64,000 bases of DNA, taken from positions 1 through 64,000 of the forward strand of contig JBJEJW010000007.1 in NCBI GenBank assembly GCA_051878315.1, in the 5' to 3' direction. The stretch is from W0P28-013 sp051878315. Its GTDB lineage: Bacteria > Bacteroidota > Bacteroidia > Bacteroidales > Paludibacteraceae. Made by a program: the position numbers and the translations under genes. Shown here one piece after another: positions 1 through 7,952 of the stretch; the stretch's first letter is position 1, and each line of letters opens with the position of its first letter. The notes below the pieces were generated by a model, which saw only the letters and a program-made list of their open reading frames with translations, was not told the DNA's origin and did no database searches.

Positions 1-1
1 G

Positions 2-169
2 GCAAGATTATATTTAGCCTCTATTATCGTTACCTACGAATCAGAAGAAACGACCCATTATTTTGGGCCAAAAATCCGACCTTGGCGGGACTCAAACAAT
101 GAGCAATTAGCAGTGAGAAAAGTAGGGACGTGGCGTGCCGCGTCCGGAACCAAAATTTTTTACCCCTAA
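2..169 (+). CDS. 3' end of a secreted protein, truncated by the window start
   Basis: An open frame enters from the left edge and stops at the TAA at 167-169, giving 55 residues. Its middle contains TYESEETTHYFG, almost the same as the C-terminus of the minus-strand secreted protein at 2831-3346 (TYESEETTNYFG). The nucleotide sequence is also nearly identical there. It is therefore the tail of a paralogue of that protein. After this motif the frame runs into the interspersed repeat that starts near 78, so roughly the last 30 residues are encoded by repeat DNA and are unlikely to be part of the fold. No function can be assigned beyond membership in the same secreted family. Confidence 0.55.
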   Translation, partial: ARLYLASIIVTYESEETTHYFGPKIRPWRDSNNEQLAVRKVGTWRAASGTKIFYP

Positions 170-202
170 ATCCCCTAAAGGGGACTTAAAGCCCTCCTTT
201 AG
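117..202 (+). repeat. Interspersed repeat, copy 1 (REP-like GTAGGGACG palindrome plus CCCCTAAAGGGG element)
   Basis: These 86 nt match 2546-2631 with three differences. The left part holds a palindromic core, GTAGGGACGTGGCGTGCCGC followed by GTCC. The right part holds CCCCTAAAGGGG and the start of a CCCTCCTTTA element. Related cores occur at 7886-7911, 24218-24246 and, in part, at 2749 and 12116-12126. The form (short, palindromic, intergenic, several copies) suggests a REP or MITE-type element with no coding capacity. Confidence 0.75.
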
Positions 203-990
203 CCTGCCTGCCGAAGGTATGGCCTGCCTGCCGGTAGGCAGGGGGCTGGGGGGCTTCGAGTTCGATTTAGCCGACACCGAAACGACAAATTTTTGGCAAC
301 GCAGCCGCCACAGTCTTGACTTTTCTTTAATTCTTGATTTTGCTCACGCTCAACAAACCGAAAAAATTTTCGTTTGTTTTCGCTCAATCGCAAAATTGGT
401 TCGTTTCTTTGCGCTCGTGCAAAGAAATGAACAAGCCAATTTGGTCACGCAAAAGAAATGAAAGATAATCAAAAAGCATAACTCCTCACTACTCATTACT
501 CACTACTCATTACTCACTCCTCACTGCTCATTACTCACTACTCATTACTCATTGCTCATTACTCACTCCTAACTATTTTCCCTCCACATAAACTTTTATG
601 TTAAAAAATTTGGCACATACAAAAAAACATTATAAATTTGACCGATTAAAATAGGCGTACTATGCAACACCGTACTATGCCCTTGATATGCCAACGCCAA
701 AACGCAGCGAAAGTGGCTCTGGCAGGGCGTTTCAGCAATGCGACAATAGGTCGTATGTAGTTTCTGCGCACACCATCGAAGTGCCGCAAACTTGCACATG
801 TTCGCTCAAAAAAATGACAAAAACGCGATATTTATCGACAAAATAAACAAAGAACAAAGATTTTAGAGCATAGATTTTAGATTTTTACCCCTAAATCCCC
901 CTGCCTACCGAAAAAACTCCCCCTTCAGGCCTGCCTGCCGGTAGGCAGGGGGTCGGGGGGCTTTGGGAGCCGGAGGGGGCTGATTAAAAG
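170..990. other. Gene-free, repeat-rich interval
   Basis: No credible gene is seen in these 820 bases. The interval begins with repeat 117-202 and palindromes built on CTGCCTGCCGGTAGGCAG. It holds the ACTCATT-type tandem block at 480-573 and ends with another set of palindromic modules (about 886-980) immediately before the ORF6N gene. The open frames seen here (for example 135-461 and 596-799 minus) have no recognisable domain and read through repeats. The middle part (about 590-840) shows nothing recognisable. Confidence 0.7.
480..573. repeat. Degenerate tandem repeat, ACTCATT/ACTCACT units
   Basis: This block consists of alternating 7-mers such as ACTCATT, ACTCACT, GCTCATT and CCTCACT in imperfect tandem. 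The reverse-complement form (TGAGCAATTAGCAGTGAG) appears at 101-118 and again at about 2711-2728, so it is one module of the mosaic intergenic repeats of this region. There are no unique spacers of constant length, so it is not a CRISPR array. Confidence 0.7.
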
Positions 991-1011
991 ATGACAACGA
1001 CAACCAACATA
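975..1011 (+). repeat. 37-nt start module, copy 1 (5' leader plus first codons of an ORF6N gene)
   Basis: These 37 nt are identical to 1897-1933. They run from GGGGGCTGATTAAAAG through the ATG and the codons for MTTTTN and into the next codon. Downstream of this point the two ORF6N genes have diverged strongly, so the identity is confined to the leader and start. Confidence 0.85.
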
Positions 1012-1545
1012 GCAACCATCGAAAGCGACGTGCAGAACCGCATCATCACCCTGCGGCAGCAACATGTATTGCTCGACGCCGACGTAGCTATATTATATGG
1101 TGTAGGCACACGCGAAATCAACCAAGCCGTCAAAAACAACCCCGAGAAATTTCCCGAAGGGTATATCATCACGCTCAATGACAAGGAAAAAGATGAGGTT
1201 GTCAAAAATTTTGATCACCTCGACAAATTGAAATATAGTGCCGCATTACCCAAAGCCTTTACCGAAAAAGGACTATACATGCTGGCCACCATACTGAAAA
1301 GCCCGAAAGCCGTGCAAACAACCATCGCCATTGTCGAAACATTTGCACAGATGCGCGAACTCACACGCACACTGAACCAACTGCAAAAAACCGACGACAA
1401 GGCGCAACAAAAATCGTTGATGCAACGAAGCAGCGAACTGCTGTCGGACATCGTCGGCGACGGACTCGACACCAGCAGCACCGAAACAGAAATAGAAGTC
1501 AATTTTGCCGTATTCAAAATAAAACACAAAATAAAACGCAGTTAA
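991..1545 (+). CDS. ORF6N domain protein (first of two)
   Basis: This is a 184-residue protein with an ORF6N domain at about residues 14-105, recognised by LLDADVAILYGV near the N-terminus and by FTEKGLYMLATILKS near residue 88. The rest is a helical, probably coiled-coil segment (about 110-150) and a basic end. ORF6N domains are predicted DNA-binding modules found in phage antirepressor-like and chromosomal proteins of Bacteroidetes; the role here is unknown. Its start sits at the end of a palindromic repeat and shares a 37-nt identical leader and start with the gene at 1913. It has no partner operon and lies in repeat-rich accessory DNA, suggesting horizontal spread. Confidence 0.85.
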   Translation: MTTTTNIATIESDVQNRIITLRQQHVLLDADVAILYGVGTREINQAVKNNPEKFPEGYIITLNDKEKDEVVKNFDHLDKLKYSAALPKAFTEKGLYMLATILKSPKAVQTTIAIVETFAQMRELTRTLNQLQKTDDKAQQKSLMQRSSELLSDIVGDGLDTSSTETEIEVNFAVFKIKHKIKRS

Positions 1546-1912
1546 ACAAAGATTTTAGAGCATAGAGCATAGATTTTAGATTTAATTTTTACCCAAAAAC
1601 TCTCCCCCTTCAGGTCTGCCTGCGGTAAGCAGGGAGAGTTTGGGAGGTAGAAAATAAAAAAAAACTATTAAACTTTTGAAACTTTGAAACAATAATTCAA
1701 CCCTACGCCCTACGGGCACTCCCTCTACCTACCGGCAGGCAGGCTTAAAAAGGGGAGAACACGCGCTAAACAACATTCGCGCAAAAATTTGCCCTTTTTA
1801 AGGGAGATGTCGCGCAGCGACAAAGGGTTCAAAACAACGAAAAATACGAAAACAACGTAAAAAACGTAAAAAAAACTCTCCCCCTAGAGGGGGCCGGGGG
1901 GCTGATTAAAAG
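1546..1912. other. Gene-free interval with a dispersed repeat
   Basis: These 367 bases separate the two ORF6N genes. The left part carries CTCCCCCTTCAGG and TCTGCCTGCGGTAAGCAG-type palindromic modules. From 1697 to 1904 lies a unit of about 208 bp that recurs at 7953-8160 upstream of the large surface protein. No open frame with a recognisable product is present. Confidence 0.7.
1697..1904 (+). repeat. Dispersed ~208-bp intergenic repeat, copy 1
   Basis: It aligns with 7953-8160. The best stretch is AAAAAGGGGAGAACACGCG and the following 20 nt (1747-1785 versus 7987-8025, three differences). The two copies then share a GGTTCAAA/ACGAAAA purine-rich tail and end in a CTCTCCCCC...GGGGGCCGGGGGGCT palindrome directly before a start codon region. 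A shortened version of the right end is at 2796-2852. Confidence 0.7.
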
Positions 1913-1933
1913 ATGACAACGACAACCAACATA
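1897..1933 (+). repeat. 37-nt start module, copy 2
   Basis: Identical to 975-1011. It covers the end of the GC-rich palindrome, the CTGATTAAAAG leader, the ATG and the first seven codons of the second ORF6N gene. Confidence 0.85.
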
Positions 1934-2473
1934 ATCTGCACACCGCAACGCATACAATCGCTCATACACGATGTGCGTGGCAGGCAAGTGATGATCGACC
2001 GCGACCTCGCCGCACTCTATGGCGTAACCACCGGAAACCTCAACAAGGCAGTCAGTCGAAATCTCGACAGATTTCCCGACGACTTTTGTTTCCGGCTTAC
2101 GAAAGAGGAATTCTTGATATTCCAAAATGGAACATCAAAATGGGGAGGCACCCGCAAACTGCCATACGCTTTTACAGAATATGGCATTGCTATGTTGGCC
2201 GGGTTGCTCAAAAGCGAGCGAGCAGCACAAATCAATATCGCCATTGTGCGCGCCTTTGTGATGATGCGCCAATACCTGATGCTGCAAACGCCCATCGCAC
2301 AAGAACTCGCCGACATCAAAGAACGGGTAGCCGCACTCGAAAGCAGCGACCGCGACAACACCGAGCACATCGACGACATCTATATGGCGCTGACCGAATT
2401 GGCTAAACGACAAAAACAGATAGACAACCAACAAAACCGACCAAAAATCGGATTCAAAATAAACGAGAAATAA
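1913..2473 (+). CDS. ORF6N domain protein (second of two)
   Basis: This is a 186-residue protein with an ORF6N domain (about residues 13-105): VMIDRDLAALYGV at the start of the domain and AFTEYGIAMLAGLLKS near residue 85. A helical tail with a likely coiled coil (about 125-170) ends in a basic segment. It shares domain type with the gene at 991 but little sequence beyond the first six residues, which are identical at DNA level. The function is probably DNA binding and regulatory; the target is unknown. The ATG at 1913 is fixed by the repeated leader. Confidence 0.87.
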   Translation: MTTTTNIICTPQRIQSLIHDVRGRQVMIDRDLAALYGVTTGNLNKAVSRNLDRFPDDFCFRLTKEEFLIFQNGTSKWGGTRKLPYAFTEYGIAMLAGLLKSERAAQINIAIVRAFVMMRQYLMLQTPIAQELADIKERVAALESSDRDNTEHIDDIYMALTELAKRQKQIDNQQNRPKIGFKINEK

Positions 2474-2830
2474 AGCCCCCCGACCCCCTAAAGGGGGAAC
2501 CGGAGGAGGCTGGCAGATAATTGATCTTTGACATAATGATATGATGAAAAGTAGGGACGTGGCGTGCCGCGCCCGAAACCAAGATTTTTTACCCCTAAAT
2601 CCCCTAAAGGGGACTTAAAGCCCTCCTTTAGGAGGGTTTGGGAGGTAAAAAAACAATTAGTAATGCGGAGTGAGTAATAAACAATGACCTTGGCGGGTGT
2701 GTCAAAAAAATGAGCAATTAGTAGTGAGAAGTGAGGAGTAGGGACGCATTTTGCCTACCGAAGTAAAACTCCCCCTAAAGGGGGAGCCGGATGAGGTAAA
2801 ACGAAAACAACGCAAAAAACCTCTCCCCCT
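2474..2830. other. Gene-free, repeat-rich interval
   Basis: These 357 bases are a chain of repeat modules: CCCCCCGACCCCCTAAAGGGGG at the left, the 86-nt copy at 2546-2631, an ACTCATT-family stretch in reverse orientation (about 2657-2745), CCCCCTAAAGGGGG (about 2771-2784) and the right end of the 208-bp unit (2796-2852). No gene is supported. Confidence 0.7.
2546..2631 (+). repeat. Interspersed repeat, copy 2 (match to 117-202)
   Basis: These 86 nt match 117-202 with three substitutions. Both copies are in the same orientation and lie on either side of the ORF6N pair, which would permit homologous recombination between them. Confidence 0.75.
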
Positions 2831-3346
2831 TCAGGGGGTTGGGGGGCTGGCCAATTTCTGCCCAAAATAATTGGTCGTTTCTTCGGATTCGTAGGTGATA
2901 TAAATTGTTGTACAACGTAATTGAGAACTACTCGTATTAGTTAATGTTACACTTGTGGTGTTTGCAGCAGTAATGGTAATTGTGGATGTTCCTCCTGACG
3001 AAGTAGCCATAGTAACATCTCCTACGGACGAAGAGATTGTCCCATAATATGTGCCACTATGAACTATCTCAATTTTAGTTATAGTTGAGACACCACTTCC
3101 GGCCGTGATTGTAATTGTATTCTTTGCATACACACGCCATATAGAATACGCTGCAAAATTAGAACCATCTCCTTTAGCATGAACTATAGTAAAATAATTG
3201 TTCTCGGAACTAAAGGTCATAGTATTATTTGAAACTGTACCTGTAGAACAGTTTAGTGTGTCCCTTAATTCCGCTCCCCACGCGTTTCCTGCGCCGAGCA
3301 GGAGTGCAGCCCATAAAACCAATAAGTGTTTAGTGTGTTTCATCAT
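2831..3346 (-). CDS. Small secreted protein, unknown function
   Basis: A minus-strand gene of 171 residues with a clear signal peptide (LLVLWAALLLGAGNAWGA). The mature part is Thr/Ser-rich beta-strand sequence (WRVYAKNTITITAGSGVSTI, later TYESEETTNYFG). The same kind of segment (WRVTGVEIVSS to IITYES) follows the signal peptide of the 1265-residue protein at 8194, so this is a small secreted beta-domain also used as a module in larger surface proteins. Two ATGs overlap at 3346 and 3343; either fits. The last residues and the TGA lie inside the CCCCCTGAAGGGGG-type repeat, so the C-terminus looks repeat-derived or truncated. It is divergent from the gene at 3423, with 76 bp between them. Confidence 0.7.
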   Translation of the reverse strand: MMKHTKHLLVLWAALLLGAGNAWGAELRDTLNCSTGTVSNNTMTFSSENNYFTIVHAKGDGSNFAAYSIWRVYAKNTITITAGSGVSTITKIEIVHSGTYYGTISSSVGDVTMATSSGGTSTITITAANTTSVTLTNTSSSQLRCTTIYITYESEETTNYFGQKLASPPTP

Positions 3347-3422
3347 ATTATTATTGTTAAATGTTTTTATGTTAATAAATATAAAATATATATACGTTGT
3401 AAATTCTAAAATTCTAAATGAT

Positions 3423-6400
3423 ATGAAGAAAAGTATTTTTTCTGCGTTATGTCTTGTACTGCTCGCCACCACCACACAAAATGCGTGGGGAGCTATTGCT
3501 GATGGCACTTATACATTGTGTACATCAACCGCTGATTTGGAAGCTGGTGCTCACTACATTATTGCGAGTGGCAATAGCGATGACGTATATTGTATTTCAA
3601 ACGCATCCAATACTAATAACCGTAAAACTGTTAGTGCAACGGTTTCTGCCAATACTATTAGTGTTTCGAGTACAAGTACTATTATGACTTTTACATTAGA
3701 CGGTTCTACGGATTCATGGACTTTCACAACAGATAACTATGAAGATACTGATGGATTATTGGCAGCTACCAGCAGTAGTAAGAACTATTTAGGAGTTGTT
3801 GCATCGCCCGGCGATAATGGTAAATGGAAAATTACTTTTGCTGATGGTGTACCAACCCTTGTGACAATAGGTACCTATACGCGAAATACTATGCAATATA
3901 ATTCCAATAATGGTTCGCCAATTTTTGCGTGTTATGCTTCAGCCACTCAAGCAGCTGTTTATCTTTACAAACTTGGTTCCACTCCAACGACCGTATCGGG
4001 CTTGGCCAACCTGCAGATAATCACCGCCGGCGACGCCACCACCGCCCCGATGATAGGCGGCAAAGCCACACTGCGCATGGGTGCCGTCAGCGAAAGCCCG
4101 TCGTCCATCACATGGCAAGTGTTCGACGGCAGCAACACCGAACAGACTGCCATTGCCGACGGCATCGCCAATAGCGGCGTGTTCAGCGCCACGGCATTCG
4201 GTGTGTATCGCGTAGTGGCCAAACAGGACGCCAACGCCGACCCGACCTACTGCGCCGACAGCGCCACCATCTACATCGAAGTGCGCTTGCCAAACCACTA
4301 CGGCTACGTAACCAACTGCGCCGTGCTGAATAACAACAACATCGAAGTGATCAACGTATCGTCGAGCGACATCACCTTCGGCATCGACGACGCCGACGTC
4401 GTACAAATCGAAATCGTGAAAGAAAACACCGGCAACGGCAACACCGGCGGCTCGCAAGCAAATGACTTGTTTATAAGTAAGTATTTCGAGGCTTCCGGCG
4501 AAGCAAAAGTGTTAGGTGTATTTAATGGTACCAATCAAAAAATATCATTAGCGGACATTACATTAAATCGCGGAAGTTCAGCCGGCTTTAGTTTAGCACT
4601 CTTCGGACATACCGAACAAGGATATATTATGCCGAACGAGGAATTGATATTCATACGTTATGGTGCCGCAAAAAGTTGGGCAGAACCTTGCTCAAAATTA
4701 GAAGAGTCCTACCCGCAATGGTACTGGACAAGCAACAATAATGTCGTCTATACAGGTGGCACAGAGGATGCTGCGACTTACAAAACGGTAGGCACAATAG
4801 AAAACTATACCACAACAATGTCGTTCAGCGGTAAACAAACAATTACATTGAGACGTAATGGGGCTGTCATTGACATTGTGGGTGCGGTAAATTCAACCGG
4901 CGGCGATGGCTATCCTGCATCAACCACCAATACGACCTTTACGGAATTTACCACTACACCATCTTGGGGCGATGATCCGGGTGCCTATTGCCTTACAGGC
5001 GACAATATCCAAACCGACGCCGAAGAAACTGACTACGGATTGTCATTGAACCGTTGTTTATTGGTACGCCGAAACACTGTTACTGATGGTGCTAATGCGG
5101 TTAGTCAAAACATTAACAATGACTTTAACACATTGTGTTCCGAATGGTCAGGATATCAGATAACTAAAGGTTCAGACGAACAAACCAAAACGTGTGAAGG
5201 TATGGCCTATGTCGCCGGCTTCGACTACGCCGACTACTTCCAGCGCTACGAACCGGTAACCGGCAAGATAGACACCCTGAATCTGACCCACAATGCCGAC
5301 GGCTCGTGGACGTTGGACACCGGGTCATTCGCCGGCACAGCCTGGGAAGGCAAAAACTTCCACGACCTCGCCTGCACCAGCGTCAAGATTAACGGTTACA
5401 AAACAGTCGACACCAAAGACTCGCTCATCACCGCACTCAACTACAAAGTGCCCATCATCGTGGACCGCACCACCACCACCGAGGATACCGACCTGTTCGG
5501 TTTCGCCGGCGAAGGCCGCCTCATCTGCCCCGAGTGCGACGTGGTCATTCGCGACAACCAGAAACTGAGCGTTGTGCCGGCCGGCTACAACAACATACGC
5601 GACATGTGGGTGTATAGCGGCGCCGCACTCAACATTCAGGACGAAAAGACCTACAACATGGGCAAACTGACCATCGAGAGCGAAAACAACGAAGTGGGTT
5701 ACGCCCTCATCAAAGGCACCCTGAACGCACAGGACGGCATCAGCCACACCAAGCGCATCGACGCCAACGCGTGGTACGACTTCTCGCTGCCGTACAGTTG
5801 CAAAGTGGCCGACATCGTCCGCACCAACGGCAAAACGTTGGGTCTGTACAGCGTCAATACCGGCGATTTGGCGAAAAACGACACGGCACGTTGGGTCATC
5901 AAATACTACGACGGCCAGAAACGCGCCAACACCGGCACGCCAAACGGTGCAGCGCCCACCAACTGGGCAGTCGTTCCCGCCGACGGCATACTCGAAGCCG
6001 GCGTGGGCTACATCGTGGCTCTGGGCGGCACACACAATGCCAACCCGAACTACAAAGTACGTTTCGTGCTGCCCAACCGCTCGACACAACCCTACGTCGA
6101 ATCCATCTCATCGAACGTTAAAAAAGGCGTGAAAGGCTACACCGGCCCGAAAGCCGAAGAGTTGCCCTGCCACAAAGGCTGGAACTACCTCGGCAACCCG
6201 TATGTATCGCGCTTCGACGGCGAATCTCAAACGCCACACTGGGACGAATACGCCGGCCTGCTGCTCAACGGCTTCTACACCGACCTGCTGACCGGTAACA
6301 GTTACGACGTCATCGAATATCCCGACCTCTATGTGGCCGTGGATATGGGCGAAGGCGGCGCTACCAACTGGGTACAGACCAAAGCCAGCAAAGCGCTGTT

Positions 6401-7196
6401 GTCGCCATTCCGCGCCTTCATGATTCAGGCCGTGAGCGACGGCGACGTCGATTTCAACAAAGAGGCACGCAACATACCGCAAGGTCAGGCACCGTCGATA
6501 CGCAGCGTTGGCGCCGAGCGCGAAATCGTTAATGCCGTGCGCCTGAACATCAGCCACGACACCTACGGCACCGGCAACACCGACATCATGCTGCACAGCC
6601 TCTACACCGACAAATACGACCTCGGCTACGACATGGTACGCATGTTCAACAGCCGGCAGGCAGCGCAGCCGTTCACGCTGAACAGCACCGCCGACTACCT
6701 GCTGTACAACGCCGCCAACCGCGAACTTGCCGAGACGTCGGACATACCCGTGGGCATACGCACCTTGGCCGCCGGCACCTACACCTTCAGCCTCACACCG
6801 CTGGCCGGTGCCGACCGCTACGCCGCCATCTACCTCATCGACCGCAACGAGGACGACCTGAAATTCGACCTGCTGCAAGGCAACTACACCACCATGCTGG
6901 CACGCGAAACCAACACCTCGCGCTTCGCACTGCGGTTCGAGAAACGCGCGCAACTGCCGACCGAACTCGATAACGACGCCATACAGTCGCCCATCGTTTA
7001 CCGCGACCAAACCGACATCGTCATCGACAACCTGCCGACCGACGCCGTGGTGCGCGTAGTCGATGCCATCGGCCGCACGTTGCACATACAACCCGCCGAC
7101 GGACAAATCGTGCGTTTCCACGCTCCGGCACGCGGCGCATACATCATTCAGGTAATGACACAACAAGGCAACTTCAGTATCAAAACAATTTTATAA
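3423..7196 (+). CDS. Large secreted surface protein with lamin-tail-like domain and T9SS C-terminal sorting domain
   Basis: The ATG at 3423 is chosen because it begins a typical signal peptide (MKKSIFSALCLVLLATTTQ, cleavage near AWGA); the frame upstream has no such signal. The product is 1257 residues. Residues 25-185 form a beta-rich domain also found inside the 8194 protein. An Ig-like segment follows. Residues about 345-530 resemble a lamin-tail domain (LFISKYFEASGEAKVLGVFNG). The long C-terminal half has no family I can name. The last 75 residues look like a type A T9SS sorting domain (VRVVDAIGRTLHI, then GAYIIQVMTQQG), predicting export and surface attachment or release. Base composition changes abruptly: AT-rich up to about 3985 and at 4456-5200, GC-rich elsewhere. 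Confidence 0.85.
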   Translation: MKKSIFSALCLVLLATTTQNAWGAIADGTYTLCTSTADLEAGAHYIIASGNSDDVYCISNASNTNNRKTVSATVSANTISVSSTSTIMTFTLDGSTDSWTFTTDNYEDTDGLLAATSSSKNYLGVVASPGDNGKWKITFADGVPTLVTIGTYTRNTMQYNSNNGSPIFACYASATQAAVYLYKLGSTPTTVSGLANLQIITAGDATTAPMIGGKATLRMGAVSESPSSITWQVFDGSNTEQTAIADGIANSGVFSATAFGVYRVVAKQDANADPTYCADSATIYIEVRLPNHYGYVTNCAVLNNNNIEVINVSSSDITFGIDDADVVQIEIVKENTGNGNTGGSQANDLFISKYFEASGEAKVLGVFNGTNQKISLADITLNRGSSAGFSLALFGHTEQGYIMPNEELIFIRYGAAKSWAEPCSKLEESYPQWYWTSNNNVVYTGGTEDAATYKTVGTIENYTTTMSFSGKQTITLRRNGAVIDIVGAVNSTGGDGYPASTTNTTFTEFTTTPSWGDDPGAYCLTGDNIQTDAEETDYGLSLNRCLLVRRNTVTDGANAVSQNINNDFNTLCSEWSGYQITKGSDEQTKTCEGMAYVAGFDYADYFQRYEPVTGKIDTLNLTHNADGSWTLDTGSFAGTAWEGKNFHDLACTSVKINGYKTVDTKDSLITALNYKVPIIVDRTTTTEDTDLFGFAGEGRLICPECDVVIRDNQKLSVVPAGYNNIRDMWVYSGAALNIQDEKTYNMGKLTIESENNEVGYALIKGTLNAQDGISHTKRIDANAWYDFSLPYSCKVADIVRTNGKTLGLYSVNTGDLAKNDTARWVIKYYDGQKRANTGTPNGAAPTNWAVVPADGILEAGVGYIVALGGTHNANPNYKVRFVLPNRSTQPYVESISSNVKKGVKGYTGPKAEELPCHKGWNYLGNPYVSRFDGESQTPHWDEYAGLLLNGFYTDLLTGNSYDVIEYPDLYVAVDMGEGGATNWVQTKASKALLSPFRAFMIQAVSDGDVDFNKEARNIPQGQAPSIRSVGAEREIVNAVRLNISHDTYGTGNTDIMLHSLYTDKYDLGYDMVRMFNSRQAAQPFTLNSTADYLLYNAANRELAETSDIPVGIRTLAAGTYTFSLTPLAGADRYAAIYLIDRNEDDLKFDLLQGNYTTMLARETNTSRFALRFEKRAQLPTELDNDAIQSPIVYRDQTDIVIDNLPTDAVVRVVDAIGRTLHIQPADGQIVRFHAPARGAYIIQVMTQQGNFSIKTIL

Positions 7197-7243
7197 TCCG
7201 TTTTTACAAAAAAGACATACAACAACCTCGAAAACAGACGATT

Positions 7244-7927
7244 ATGAAAGCATATAAAAAGCAAATGTATCTGAATTTGGCGATTACGGCAGCAGCCGTA
7301 GGTTGCGCCTGCCTTGTGTTGATGGTAGGCACCTCGTCGCCCGAGTTGCGGGCTCTCGATGCCGAAAACGGCTACTACGCACACACCTCGTACCAGAAAC
7401 GCCGCGCCGTAGCCAACAACACCGCATGGGACATACCCACCGTATCGACCACGGCACCGCGCGCCACAGCCACGGTGGCACGCACATCGGCAGCCGCCAC
7501 CCCGACAACGCCCACAGCCACACAATCGTTGGTGCGCAACACCTTCGGTGCCGGCAGCACACAGACGAGCAGCAGCAACGGCGGCGGATCAGGCAGCAGT
7601 TATGCCGGCGGCGTGGCACGCAGCCAAACGGTGAGCATGTCGCCCGTAACGAGCATCTCGCTGAACGCCATTCGTCGCAGCACCGGCACGCAAGTGGCCG
7701 CCACAAGCAGCATCACCGAACCCTTCAGCGACCCGCAACGTCCGCAAGGCGAGATACACCAGCGCGTCGTAAATGAAGGTCCGGACGAACCGTTCTTCGA
7801 GCCCCTCGGCGATGGCCTGTGGTTTTTGTTGCTGTGCAGCAGCCTGTTCATGCTCCGCACCGCCATTGCCACAAAAATGAGAAAGGTAGGGACGTCGCAT
7901 GCGGCGTCCGGAAAAGAACAAGAATAA
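7244..7927 (+). CDS. Bitopic membrane protein of unknown function, probably paired with the T9SS protein upstream
   Basis: A 227-residue protein starting 47 nt after the T9SS cargo gene. Residues 8-28 are an N-terminal membrane segment or signal (LNLAITAAAVGCACLVLMVG). The middle (about 55-160) is low-complexity Ala/Thr/Ser/Gly, likely disordered. A second hydrophobic helix lies near residues 190-210 (GLWFLLLCSSLFML). The last dozen residues (KVGTSHAASGKEQE) are encoded by a GTAGGGACG-type repeat. No family is recognised. Position directly behind a large surface protein suggests co-transcription; its role is unknown. Confidence 0.65.
   Translation: MKAYKKQMYLNLAITAAAVGCACLVLMVGTSSPELRALDAENGYYAHTSYQKRRAVANNTAWDIPTVSTTAPRATATVARTSAAATPTTPTATQSLVRNTFGAGSTQTSSSNGGGSGSSYAGGVARSQTVSMSPVTSISLNAIRRSTGTQVAATSSITEPFSDPQRPQGEIHQRVVNEGPDEPFFEPLGDGLWFLLLCSSLFMLRTAIATKMRKVGTSHAASGKEQE
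7886..7911 (+). repeat. REP-like GTAGGGACG palindrome inside the 3' end of a gene
   Basis: GTAGGGACGTCGCATGCGGC followed by GTCCGG. This is the same palindromic family as 122-147 and 2551-2576, here forming codons near the C-terminus of the 7244 protein. Confidence 0.7.
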
Positions 7928-7952
7928 AGAACAAAAATTATAGATTATAACT

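Noticed and set aside
135..461. Open frame of 108 codons in the repeat region
   Set aside because: It reads through palindromic repeats (CTGCCTGCCG, CCCCTAAAGGGG), has no domain and no promoter, so it is not a gene.
480..573. Tandem ACTCATT/ACTCACT block as a CRISPR array
   Set aside because: Units are 7 nt and degenerate, with no spacers of constant length and no cas genes in the window.
596..799. Minus-strand open frame of 67 codons
   Set aside because: No recognisable motif, no promoter and no partner; chance frame in a gap.
991..2473. Prophage remnant around the ORF6N genes
   Set aside because: No integrase, capsid, portal or other phage gene is nearby; ORF6N alone is not enough.
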